A DNA stretch of 64,000 nucleotides from Tenacibaculum lutimaris (GTDB lineage Bacteria > Bacteroidota > Bacteroidia > Flavobacteriales > Flavobacteriaceae), in assembly GCF_003610735.1 (NCBI RefSeq), contig NZ_RAQM01000006.1:642274-706273 (forward strand), read 5' to 3'. The position numbers and the translations under genes are program-made. Shown here one piece after another: positions 36,056 through 44,351 of the stretch (positions are counted from its first letter, which is position 1; each line of letters starts with the position of its first letter). Below the pieces are notes generated by a model. It was given only the letters and a program-made list of their open reading frames with translations. It was not told the origin of the DNA and did not search any database.

Positions 36056-38521
36056 CTACAATTTTATACCGAAAACAACTCTGTTTTCATGTTTTCCGTT
36101 AAAGTAAGAGCGAGCAAAATCTACACGTAAAAAACGCCATTTTCCAAAACCAACATTGTCTAAACCAATAGCAAATTCAGAATAAGGTTTGTTACCTGCA
36201 GTAAATAATCCTTTTGCTCCAGTAACTAGATGAAAGTTAAGTTTATTTAACAAAGGAACCTTGCTTAATAATGCTCCTTTAAAGTTATATTCTCCATGGA
36301 GCTCAGCGTATTTATCATTAGAACTTAACTTATAATACGGTAGCATGTAAAAGTTGTCCAAATAGTTGCCTTTTGGAGCTATTAACAAGCGATTTCCGTT
36401 AAAATGAGCATAATCCATAAAGGGAATGTCTTTTTTCTCTAAGAACATACCTCCTTTCGCTTTGTAAGCAAATTCACCCCAGTTACCTAGGTTGATTTGT
36501 TGATACAATTGAGAAAAAACCACATCTGAATTCCACTCAGAATTTCCTGATCCGAAGTTTTTTTGATAGCCAATGTATAGTGATGGGTACTTACGACTAG
36601 GAATGTTGTATTTTCCATCAGGATATGATAAATATTTTTGTCCAAAATTAATGTTCGCTCCTAAAGAAAAAGTCCACATTTGATGAGGTGTAAAACCTGT
36701 TGAAAAATCGGCAGGATTTTGCGGATTGTTAGAAGTGTAATCTATATCATCTTGCGGAAACATTACATAATCAGTTGTATTAAATAAAGGTTTTCTATCT
36801 GCAAATTCTAAAGAAGAAAACATACGTATTCCGTTAGTTACTTCTTGAGAAAAGGATGCTTTAGCAAACGTTTTCTCGTAAATTTTTAAATAGTTTCTTT
36901 CAAAGCCAACAGAGCTTATTGTATTCCAAAACTTAGAAATAGGCTGTTTTGGGTTAAATTGTGGTGTGGCAATTCCTCCAAAAATTGTTAAAACAGGTCG
37001 TGTAGTATTGTTCCAACGATAGTTAAAGTTGGCTGTAGGACGCACTTTTTTCTCTGAAAAACCATAATTAATATCAGCCCCAATACTAAAACGTTTTCCC
37101 TTTTTGTTAAGTGATTTTCGGTAGTTAATACCTAAAGAAGAATTCCATCCTTGCACCGTATTAAAGTTAAGATTTTCAATAGGAGAAGAAGTGCTTATCG
37201 ACCACTTGTTGTAAGAGTCTTGATAAGTGTAACCAGAAAGAATATCCAACGGTTTAAACTTATTGTTTTTTATATCAATCGAATCTAAATATTTCTTCGA
37301 TTTTCGAATAGTTTTTATGCTGTCTTTTAATTTGTAATCCGATATTTCTTCAGAAGTTAAAGTTACAGGGCGAATTTTATTCCAGTATAGCGAATCCTTT
37401 TCAGTAGCATTTTCTGCAAACGAAAGCACCTCGTTACCAAAAGTATCTTTAGTAAAATTAGGATTAAAATTATAGTTAGAATAAGCAGCAGAAAAGCGTC
37501 CGTTAAAATGAAACCCAAAAAGCCCAGCTTTAAAATCTATGGTTTGCGTAACGGGCACCCAGGCTTTGTTTTTAGCAGAGAAATTATAGTTTTGTTTAAT
37601 ATGTAGAGAATCTACAATAGGCAAGCTTATTTGTGCGCCAGTAACAATAACATCCGCACCATAAATAGCCCAATCATCTTCAACTATATAGATGAATCCA
37701 CTAAAAACCCGATCATTTTTACGTTTTGGTAAAAGTTGAATTTTGTTAATTAGTGTTCCGTTTTTATCATAAAAAACACCCGTTAGTTTATAGTTGTAAT
37801 AACCAAAAGCACCATTTGCAATAGGAGAAATAACTTTAACATCAGCCAAATCAAAAGAATTTTCATAAAAGTTAAAGTTTACTTCTTCTGCTTGATTAAA
37901 ACTAATACCGTTGTCTTGCCCGCTAACTTTTGAAGCTATAATATGTTCTTTAAAGTTTTTAGGTCTTTTTTGGAAAGCGATTTTTGAGACCGTTTCAGAA
38001 AGGTATACCACACCACTTCGGGTAGAATCCAATCCACCGCCCATATCACCAATGTCCTGTCCTAAAAACTTCTTCGGTAAATCTTTTACCTTAAACAAAC
38101 CACGAGAGTAAAAATCGGCAGTATACTCAGCAAACTTATCTGTGTTTTTAGCTTTATTAGCAATAGCATTTCTAATAATTTTGTTAGCAGGGTTTTCTTC
38201 AGAAGAAACAACCACTTCATCTAAAATCACTTCTTCTTCTGTTAAAGAAACATCTAATGTAAAAGGAAAGGAATTTATTTCAACTGTTCTTTTAATAGTT
38301 TTATAACCTAATATTTGAAAAATTAGGGTGTGATTTCCTGTTTTGGAGAGTGCTAATTCATAATCTCCATTGGTGTTAGTTGTTGTGCCTGTAATCGTGT
38401 TTTCTAAGTAAACACTTACAAAAGAGATAGGTTGTTTTTTAGTGTCTGTAACTCTTCCTTTAACCTGAGAAAAGGTTATTGACGAGCATATTAGAAATAA
38501 AAAAGTAGTTATATTTTTCAT
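36056..38521 (-). CDS. DUF5686 outer-membrane protein with carboxypeptidase-like domain
   Basis: An 821-residue exported protein. A signal peptide (1-18, ending TFSQ) is followed by a CarboxypepD_reg-like domain (about 19-100; GRVTDTKKQPISFVSVYLEN) and the long DUF5686 region with a probable outer-membrane beta barrel at the C-terminus, ending in VVFGIKL. Function is unknown; it is widespread in Bacteroidota and often proposed to act at the outer membrane. It ends 9 nt before moaD starts, so it may share a transcript with moaD. Confidence 0.85.
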   Translation of the reverse strand: MKNITTFLFLICSSITFSQVKGRVTDTKKQPISFVSVYLENTITGTTTNTNGDYELALSKTGNHTLIFQILGYKTIKRTVEINSFPFTLDVSLTEEEVILDEVVVSSEENPANKIIRNAIANKAKNTDKFAEYTADFYSRGLFKVKDLPKKFLGQDIGDMGGGLDSTRSGVVYLSETVSKIAFQKRPKNFKEHIIASKVSGQDNGISFNQAEEVNFNFYENSFDLADVKVISPIANGAFGYYNYKLTGVFYDKNGTLINKIQLLPKRKNDRVFSGFIYIVEDDWAIYGADVIVTGAQISLPIVDSLHIKQNYNFSAKNKAWVPVTQTIDFKAGLFGFHFNGRFSAAYSNYNFNPNFTKDTFGNEVLSFAENATEKDSLYWNKIRPVTLTSEEISDYKLKDSIKTIRKSKKYLDSIDIKNNKFKPLDILSGYTYQDSYNKWSISTSSPIENLNFNTVQGWNSSLGINYRKSLNKKGKRFSIGADINYGFSEKKVRPTANFNYRWNNTTRPVLTIFGGIATPQFNPKQPISKFWNTISSVGFERNYLKIYEKTFAKASFSQEVTNGIRMFSSLEFADRKPLFNTTDYVMFPQDDIDYTSNNPQNPADFSTGFTPHQMWTFSLGANINFGQKYLSYPDGKYNIPSRKYPSLYIGYQKNFGSGNSEWNSDVVFSQLYQQINLGNWGEFAYKAKGGMFLEKKDIPFMDYAHFNGNRLLIAPKGNYLDNFYMLPYYKLSSNDKYAELHGEYNFKGALLSKVPLLNKLNFHLVTGAKGLFTAGNKPYSEFAIGLDNVGFGKWRFLRVDFARSYFNGKHENRVVFGIKL

Positions 38522-38649
38522 AGTCAGTTAGTTGATAGTAACAAACATAAAAGAAGAACTTTGTAAAGTGTATTTAAGAAGTGTTAAATAACTTACAAAG
38601 TTCTCTTAATTATAGTAAGACTATGAGGTAGAAAAAACGTTACATAAAA

Positions 38650-41250
38650 TTACTTAACTGTATCTTTCTGTTGCGTTTTTTTCTTTTTTCCAAATAAGCC
38701 ACCTAAAACGTCTGTTACTTTTTTAACAGTTTCATCCTTTTTAGTGGTTGTAGTAGTACTGTCTTTCTTTTTGCCTCCTAATAAACCTCCTAAGGCGTCA
38801 TTAACTAATTTATTTTTTTGTTGATCAATTAGTGTTTGACTTAATTTACTAACCGATGAAGACATGTCTGTTTTTATAGAAGGATTCATCATATTACCTG
38901 TAATGTTAGCAGTAACAGGCACTGTAATATTTTGTTGGTCTTTTGCACTTAATTTTGAAAGTAGTCCTTGTGCTTCATTACCTAAATATTTTGCAGGAAC
39001 ATTCAACGTAACATTATAGTTCATTGTTTTATCAAAACCATGGCTTCCACCAACAGTAATGCCAATGTCTTTATACTTTAAATCAAATGGTTTTACTACC
39101 ACTTTACCTTCTTTAAAAGACAGGTGTGTTTTAATATCTGATAAATCTAGTTTTGTTAAGTCTATAAACGATAATTTATCATTTAGTAAACTTAACGCTT
39201 TTGTTTTTTCAGGATTGATACTAGTCGTTAATAGTTCAGCCAATGCTTTACCAGAAACGGAAGCCAAGTTTAGTGTAAAATCATCATTTAAACTACCAGA
39301 TAAATCAATGTCTGAATTTAATTTACCACTCATAGCACCCGCAATTGGGCTTAATGATTGTAATAAATCTAAACTAGTAAACGATTGTGCTATATCGAAA
39401 GATTTAATACCTAGTTTCATGTCGAAAGTAGGTTTTTCTTTTTGTGTATTAACTTCCCCATTTAAAGCAATTTGACCATTAAAAATACCAGCATTCATAT
39501 TTTGTAAGATGGCTTTTTCGTCTTTTAAAAGAAGTGTTCCGGTAACATTTTTTAAAGTTAAGTTATCATAATGTACCGTTTTTGCATTTGCCTTTACAGA
39601 ACAGTTCAAGAAAGCAGGGATTTTTAAAGATTCACTAGGCGTGTTTTGATTAGAAGTTTCTTCTTTTTTCTCAGACGTTTCTGGATTTTCTTGCATAAAA
39701 TCACTTACATAAAAGGCATTTGAATTTAAGTTGAAGTTTCCTTGTAATTTGTTGTCAGAAAGTAAAAAACCTAATAAGTTTTTAAGGGTTCCTGTAGCGT
39801 TTAAATCACTTTTTCCTGTAGTAGCATCAAACTTAGTTAATGAAACAGTACTTGGGGTAAAAGTAACAACGGTGTTTTTAATATGAAGAGGATTTACAAC
39901 ATCTTCCGAAGAAAAAACAAAATCGCTTACCTCTATTTTTCCATTGTTTTTAATACGACTTACAACACTGTTTTCTATAGCTTTCATGTCAAATTCAGTA
40001 TGTAAATCTGCCTTTAAAATACCGCTTAATTCGTTTTGTAAATCAATAGGATATGCTTGATTTAATTTAGCAAGATTTAGTGTTCCTTTAACTGTAGCAT
40101 TTACTTTAGGGTTGGTAGTTAAGTTGTATACATTACCTTTTCCAGAAAAGGTGTCTTCATCAATTTTAAAAGATAAATTATTAATAGAAACAAAGATGTT
40201 TTCAACTTTACCAGTAGTATTCTTAATTTGTGTATCTATGTTGATGTTTTGAACACTTTTTGGTAAATCAGGGTATTTAAACGAAGCATTGTTAGACTTC
40301 ATAGTGATGTCTAACTTCGGAATGTGTTTATCGTCAATAATTCCGTTTATTTTTCCATTCACACTAAAGTTACCTGTAGTAGAAACATTGGCGATACTTT
40401 TAGTATAAGCTTCAGGAATTAAGCCTAAGAAGTTTTTAAAGTCCGACGAAGGAGTCTTAAAGTTAATATCAACCTCTTGATTATTTTCGTTTATTTGAAC
40501 ATATCCATCGAAAATTAAAGGTAAATTATTCAATTTAGCTTCATTTTTCAAGAAAGAAAACTTCATGTTCGTTAAGTCCATTCCAAAAATAGCATCTAAT
40601 TCTATTTTTTGATTTTTAGCATAAGAATTACCGTCCATTCCAAAAGAAACTAAGGTAGATGTTTGGGTGTCCAACTCAGTGTTTGATTGAGAGAAGTCAC
40701 CGCTACCACTATGGTTTAATTCGGTTAATTCAAGGTTTAATTTACCTTGTTTGTCATTGTATTTTATTGTAGCATTGTTAATAGCATATGAATTAATAGA
40801 TAGTCCGAAAGTAGATGGTTCTTCATCTTTTATCTCTTCTGTTTCAGAAGATTTAGCAATATCATAGTTGGCATTTCCTTTTTTATCAACTAATACGTTT
40901 ACCAAAGCATCATCAATAGTAAATGATTTGATATTTAGCTGTTCAGAAGAAGCCTTAAAAAGCTCCGTAAGTTTTAGCGCTAAATTTACTTTTTTAGCAT
41001 ATACTAAAGTGTCTCCCTCAAAAGGAGCCTTATTAATAACCGTTAGATTAGATAGTTGTACCGATGCGTTTGGAAAATTTCTAAGTAAACTTAAGCTCGA
41101 ATCGCTAAAATCAACCTGAGCGTTTACATTATTATTAATGGTAGTTTTCACCAAGTTCATCACTTTATCTTGAAACAATAAAGGGATACTCACTAAAAGG
41201 ATGAAGAAAAAAACAATAATACCTACTATTATTTTATAGATCTTTTTCAT
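38650..41250 (-). CDS. AsmA-like protein
   Basis: An 866-residue protein with one N-terminal membrane helix (residues 5-28) and a long periplasmic beta-rich body with the AsmA N-terminal domain (SIPLLFQDKVMNLVKTTINN) and the AsmA-like C-terminal region (about 600-790). The last 50 residues are Lys/Thr-rich with a low-complexity Thr run. AsmA-like proteins are thought to bridge the periplasm and carry phospholipids to the outer membrane. It lies upstream of the DUF5686 gene with a 128-bp gap. Confidence 0.85.
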   Translation of the reverse strand: MKKIYKIIVGIIVFFFILLVSIPLLFQDKVMNLVKTTINNNVNAQVDFSDSSLSLLRNFPNASVQLSNLTVINKAPFEGDTLVYAKKVNLALKLTELFKASSEQLNIKSFTIDDALVNVLVDKKGNANYDIAKSSETEEIKDEEPSTFGLSINSYAINNATIKYNDKQGKLNLELTELNHSGSGDFSQSNTELDTQTSTLVSFGMDGNSYAKNQKIELDAIFGMDLTNMKFSFLKNEAKLNNLPLIFDGYVQINENNQEVDINFKTPSSDFKNFLGLIPEAYTKSIANVSTTGNFSVNGKINGIIDDKHIPKLDITMKSNNASFKYPDLPKSVQNINIDTQIKNTTGKVENIFVSINNLSFKIDEDTFSGKGNVYNLTTNPKVNATVKGTLNLAKLNQAYPIDLQNELSGILKADLHTEFDMKAIENSVVSRIKNNGKIEVSDFVFSSEDVVNPLHIKNTVVTFTPSTVSLTKFDATTGKSDLNATGTLKNLLGFLLSDNKLQGNFNLNSNAFYVSDFMQENPETSEKKEETSNQNTPSESLKIPAFLNCSVKANAKTVHYDNLTLKNVTGTLLLKDEKAILQNMNAGIFNGQIALNGEVNTQKEKPTFDMKLGIKSFDIAQSFTSLDLLQSLSPIAGAMSGKLNSDIDLSGSLNDDFTLNLASVSGKALAELLTTSINPEKTKALSLLNDKLSFIDLTKLDLSDIKTHLSFKEGKVVVKPFDLKYKDIGITVGGSHGFDKTMNYNVTLNVPAKYLGNEAQGLLSKLSAKDQQNITVPVTANITGNMMNPSIKTDMSSSVSKLSQTLIDQQKNKLVNDALGGLLGGKKKDSTTTTTKKDETVKKVTDVLGGLFGKKKKTQQKDTVK

Positions 41251-41369
41251 AATGAATAAAGTTTGTCATGTAATACTAACGAACAAAGTTCAACAATTAT
41301 TTGTAAATAAAAAGTCAATGAAATGATAAATTTTCTTTTGGTAATTTTGCGCTGATAAAATCACATATT

Positions 41370-42296
41370 TTGAATCAGAAATTACAATATTCAAACTTTA
41401 TAAAAGAACAAGCAAAACGCTTGGGTTTTTTGGGTTGTGGTATTGCTAAAGCTGACTTTTTAGAAGAGGAAGCTCCTCGTTTAGAAAAATGGTTACAAAA
41501 TGGATATCATGGTGAGATGCATTATATGGAAAATCATTTTGATAAACGTTTAGATCCACGTTTATTGGTTGACGGAGCGAAATCTGTAATTTCTTTGTCG
41601 TACAACTATTTTCCTTCGGAAGTTCAACAAGAAGGAAGTTATAAGATTTCAAAATATGCTTACGGACAAGATTATCATCATATAATCAAAGATAAACTGC
41701 GTGAATTGTTGCAGTTGATAAATGATGAGATTGGAGAAGTTTCCGGACGTTGCTTTGTAGACTCGGCACCAGTTATGGAACGAGCATGGGCGCAAAAATC
41801 AGGGTTGGGTTGGAACGGAAAGCATTCGTTATTAATTCAAAAACAACAAGGCTCGTTTTTCTTTTTGGCTGAATTAATTATCGATTTAGAATTAGAATAC
41901 GATAAACCTTTTAAGACAGATCATTGTGGTAGTTGTACTCGCTGTATTGATGCGTGTCCAACACAAGCTATTTTACCTAATAATACGGTTGATGGTAGTA
42001 AGTGTATTTCGTATTTAACAATTGAACTAAAAGATGCGATTCCGTCAGAATTTAAAGGAGAAATGCAAGATTGGATGTTTGGTTGTGATGTATGTCAAGA
42101 TGTTTGTCCGTGGAATCGTTTTTCACAACCACATGAAGAAAGTTTATTTGCACCTCAAGAAAACTTGTTACAAATGAATAAACGCGACTGGCAAGAGTTA
42201 ACACAAGAAACCTTTAGTAAAGTTTTCAAAAAATCGGCAGTTAAGCGTACTAAGTTTTCAGGATTATTAAGAAATATTGACTTTATAAAACAATAA
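41370..42296 (+). CDS. queG: Epoxyqueuosine reductase QueG
   Basis: Reduces epoxyqueuosine to queuosine in tRNA, using cobalamin and two [4Fe-4S] clusters. The 308-residue protein has the N-terminal [12 protein letters not shown], the [10 protein letters not shown] segment, and two cluster motifs, [12 protein letters not shown] and [10 protein letters not shown]. It is the short form without the C-terminal HEAT repeats. The start is TTG, 20 nt after a TAATTTTG promoter box (41342-41349); the nearest internal Met is far downstream. Confidence 0.95.
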   Translation: MNQKLQYSNFIKEQAKRLGFLGCGIAKADFLEEEAPRLEKWLQNGYHGEMHYMENHFDKRLDPRLLVDGAKSVISLSYNYFPSEVQQEGSYKISKYAYGQDYHHIIKDKLRELLQLINDEIGEVSGRCFVDSAPVMERAWAQKSGLGWNGKHSLLIQKQQGSFFFLAELIIDLELEYDKPFKTDHCGSCTRCIDACPTQAILPNNTVDGSKCISYLTIELKDAIPSEFKGEMQDWMFGCDVCQDVCPWNRFSQPHEESLFAPQENLLQMNKRDWQELTQETFSKVFKKSAVKRTKFSGLLRNIDFIKQ

Positions 42297-42318
42297 AACC
42301 GCTTTTAAAAGCGGTTTT
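42295..42318. terminator. Terminator between queG and the first PAS gene
   Basis: AAAACCGCTTTT and AAAAGCGGTTTT form a perfect palindrome, with T-rich sequence following. It lies between convergent genes. Confidence 0.85.
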
Positions 42319-42337
42319 ATTTATGTTTTTTGAAAAA

Positions 42338-42979
42338 TTATTTAGGGTTTGTTTCTCCAAAGAAAAACCAATTAATTCCTTTTTTGATTCTACCTCCTTC
42401 TTTAGGTGTTTCTTGCTCTACAGACCCATTTGATCCAGCAGCTCCGCTATCTTCAAATAATTTTACAACAAAATCGTCATAAGAAGAATTTACTTCTTCT
42501 TGTAAATAAGAATTGAAGTATAATTCACTAGCTTTTTCACCTTTTACTTTTTCTATCTCTAAAAGTGTTTTGTATAAAGATTCAATTTTTTGAATTACAC
42601 TTTGTGGTAAAGCTTTTCTTCTACCTGTGTAACCTGTTATTTTCCCTTTTTCATCTTTTTCAACATCAAAATCTGTGATAACCCAATAGTATCTGCCAGT
42701 TCTTGTTAAGTTTTTTACAATAGCATGAAAGTTGTTTCCTTGTTTTAAGTTGTCCCATAACACCTTAAATACAACTTTAGGCATATCTGGGTGTCTGATG
42801 ACGTTGTGAGGTTCTCCAATAAGTTCTATTTTATTATACTCTGAAGCTTCTTCAAAAGCATCATTCATGTATAAAATAGTCCCTACAGGATCTGTTTTAC
42901 TAATAATAGTTTTAGACTTGTCCCATTTAACCTCTTCGTCTATGACTTTAGATGGTCTAAGAGCATTGTTTGTGTCCAT
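42338..42979 (-). CDS. Stand-alone Aer-type PAS domain protein (copy 1)
   Basis: A 213-residue cytoplasmic protein with a single PAS domain (about 20-130) and no membrane, kinase or DNA-binding part. The segment GEPHNVIRHPDMP (R62, H63, D65) matches the FAD-binding helix of the aerotaxis receptor Aer; W75 lies in the following helix. The C-terminal region is helical and charged, then a linker leads to the tail KKGINWFFFGETNP. A second gene at 43.5 kb has the same layout, and remnants of a third lie between them. Flavin binding and redox or oxygen sensing are inferred from the motif. The output is unknown. Confidence 0.82.
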   Translation of the reverse strand: MDTNNALRPSKVIDEEVKWDKSKTIISKTDPVGTILYMNDAFEEASEYNKIELIGEPHNVIRHPDMPKVVFKVLWDNLKQGNNFHAIVKNLTRTGRYYWVITDFDVEKDEKGKITGYTGRRKALPQSVIQKIESLYKTLLEIEKVKGEKASELYFNSYLQEEVNSSYDDFVVKLFEDSGAAGSNGSVEQETPKEGGRIKKGINWFFFGETNPK

Positions 42980-43028
42980 TTGTTTTGTTTTAATAGTTAT
43001 TCGGGGTGGTTTACTTGTAATAAGGGAC

Positions 43029-43036
43029 CAAAGATA
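43029..43036 (-). promoter_or_regulatory. -7 box for PAS copy 1
   Basis: TATCTTTG on the minus strand, 49 nt upstream of the ATG at 42979. The nearest upstream TTG is only 13 nt away, shorter than usual. Confidence 0.35.
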
Positions 43037-43211
43037 AGGTTTTTTGTGTCAAAAAGCCTTTAGGTTTTTCTTATAAGGGTTAAAATTTGTTAAAAGATAA
43101 CCTTTATTTAATTTTGTTTAACAACTATAATAGCAATGTGTTAGTTTTGTTTTTTGAAAGATAGATATGTGTTATTTTCGTGAAAAAACAAAAAAGAATA
43201 GAAGAAAAAAA

Positions 43212-43239
43212 GGGCTGAAACAGAAGTTTCAACCCTTTC
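43212..43239 (-). terminator. Terminator of the degraded PAS copy
   Basis: GGGTTGAAAC and GTTTCAGCCC on the minus strand, followed by seven T. Nearly the same hairpin and flanks occur at 43.42-43.45 kb after PAS copy 2, showing that the terminator was duplicated with the gene end. Between 42980 and 43211 I see only promoter-like and AT-rich sequence. Confidence 0.75.
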
Positions 43240-43276
43240 GAAAAAACATTTTAAAGGGGATTTTTGGGATATGTTT

Positions 43277-43405
43277 TTATGTTGGATTGGTATCTCCAAA
43301 GAAGAACTAGTTTACTCCTTTTGTGAGTTTGTTTTGATTTTTCTTCACTTCTTCTTTTTTGGTAATTTTTTTATTAAATAAAGTAACAAGAAATCTCGTT
43401 GTAGG
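43277..43405 (-). pseudogene. Remnant of a third PAS gene (last ~40 codons)
   Basis: On the minus strand, reading toward 43277, the sequence translates to a relative of the PAS copy 2 end: FLVTLFNKKITKKEEVKKNQ then NKLTKGVN-stop-FFFGDTNPT-stop. The internal stop (TAG, 43309-43307) replaces the Trp (TGG) of the NWFFFGDTNPT tail. Nothing of the PAS domain remains upstream. It is best read as the 3' end left after deletion inside a tandem array of three genes. Confidence 0.8.
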
Positions 43406-43421
43406 TTTCAGTTTCGGATAA

Positions 43422-43455
43422 AAGGGTTGAAATTTAGTTGTTTCAACCCTTTCGA
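43422..43455 (-). terminator. Terminator after PAS copy 2
   Basis: On the minus strand GGGTTGAAAC and a TTTCAACCC arm, followed by TTTTAT. It is homologous to the hairpin at 43212-43239. Confidence 0.7.
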
Positions 43456-43496
43456 AAATACATTTTTAGGGGAATTATCGGGGATGTGATATATTT

Positions 43497-44114
43497 TTAT
43501 GTTGGATTGGTGTCTCCAAAGAAGAACCAGTTTAATCCTTTTTTTAGCGGATTTGTTTCTGATTTAACTTTTTCAGCTTCCTCTTTAGATAGCTCTTCGT
43601 TAAATAAATCAACTACAAATTCATTATAACTTTTACCTACTTCTTCTTTTAAATAAGCTTCAAAATACATTTCACTAGCTTTTTCTCCTTTTAGTTTTTC
43701 TAATTTTAAAAGAGTCTTGTAAATAGGTTCAATTTTTTTTACAACACCGTCAGGTACTGCTTTTCTTCTTGCTGTATATCCTGTAATTTTACCTTCGTCA
43801 TCTTTGTCAATAGTAAAGTCAGTAATAACCCAGTAGTATCTTCCAGTTCTTGTTAAGTTTTTAACGATAGCATGAAAGTTCTCTCCCTTTTTTAAAGCAT
43901 CCCATAATACCTTAAAGGCTACTTTAGGCATATCAGGATGGCGAATAATGTTGTGAGGTTCTCCTACTAATTCAATAGTGCTATATTCACAAGTATTAGA
44001 AAAAACATCGTTAGCATATAAAATTGTTCCGTAGATGTCAGTTTTACTTACAATGGTTTTAGTTTTATCCCATTGTACTTCTTCGTCAATAATGTGTCTT
44101 TGTGTAGTTTCCAT
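43497..44114 (-). CDS. Stand-alone Aer-type PAS domain protein (copy 2)
   Basis: A 205-residue paralogue of the protein at 42.3 kb. PAS domain at about 16-126, with the Aer-like flavin-binding segment GEPHNIIRHPDMP (R58, H59, D61), then YYWVITDF, a conserved GYTARRKAVP segment, a charged helical region and the tail LKKGLNWFFFGDTNP. It is cytoplasmic with no output domain. The two copies agree closely in the PAS core and the last dozen residues and differ in the linker. No chemoreceptor or kinase gene is nearby. Confidence 0.82.
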   Translation of the reverse strand: METTQRHIIDEEVQWDKTKTIVSKTDIYGTILYANDVFSNTCEYSTIELVGEPHNIIRHPDMPKVAFKVLWDALKKGENFHAIVKNLTRTGRYYWVITDFTIDKDDEGKITGYTARRKAVPDGVVKKIEPIYKTLLKLEKLKGEKASEMYFEAYLKEEVGKSYNEFVVDLFNEELSKEEAEKVKSETNPLKKGLNWFFFGDTNPT

Positions 44115-44316
44115 TTCTATTGGTTTAAGGTTAGGGCAAATTTGAGGAGAAAAAGAAAGAGTAAATATGACTTTTGTCAGGTTATCAATTATTTTTTAAT
44201 AATTTTATTTAGAGGCTTTGTTATTCTTAGATTTAGTCCTTAATATTAAAAGGTGTTTAAGAAGATAATATAACTTTTATCGGGTAGTAAATTATTTTTA
44301 CTTAACAAACAAAATG

Positions 44317-44324
44317 TATATTTG
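44317..44324 (+). promoter_or_regulatory. -7 box for maeB
   Basis: TATATTTG, 27 nt upstream of the maeB ATG. No exact TTG at the expected upstream spacing. Confidence 0.4.
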
Positions 44325-44351
44325 TAAGTTCAAACAAACAAGAACGAACCT

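Noticed and set aside
43087-43116. Plus-strand promoter (TTG-N19-TAATTTTG) driving a second small RNA
   Set aside because: The boxes fit, but the following 95 nt have no plus-strand terminator: the hairpin at 43212 is oriented for the minus strand. In such AT-rich sequence a chance match is likely.
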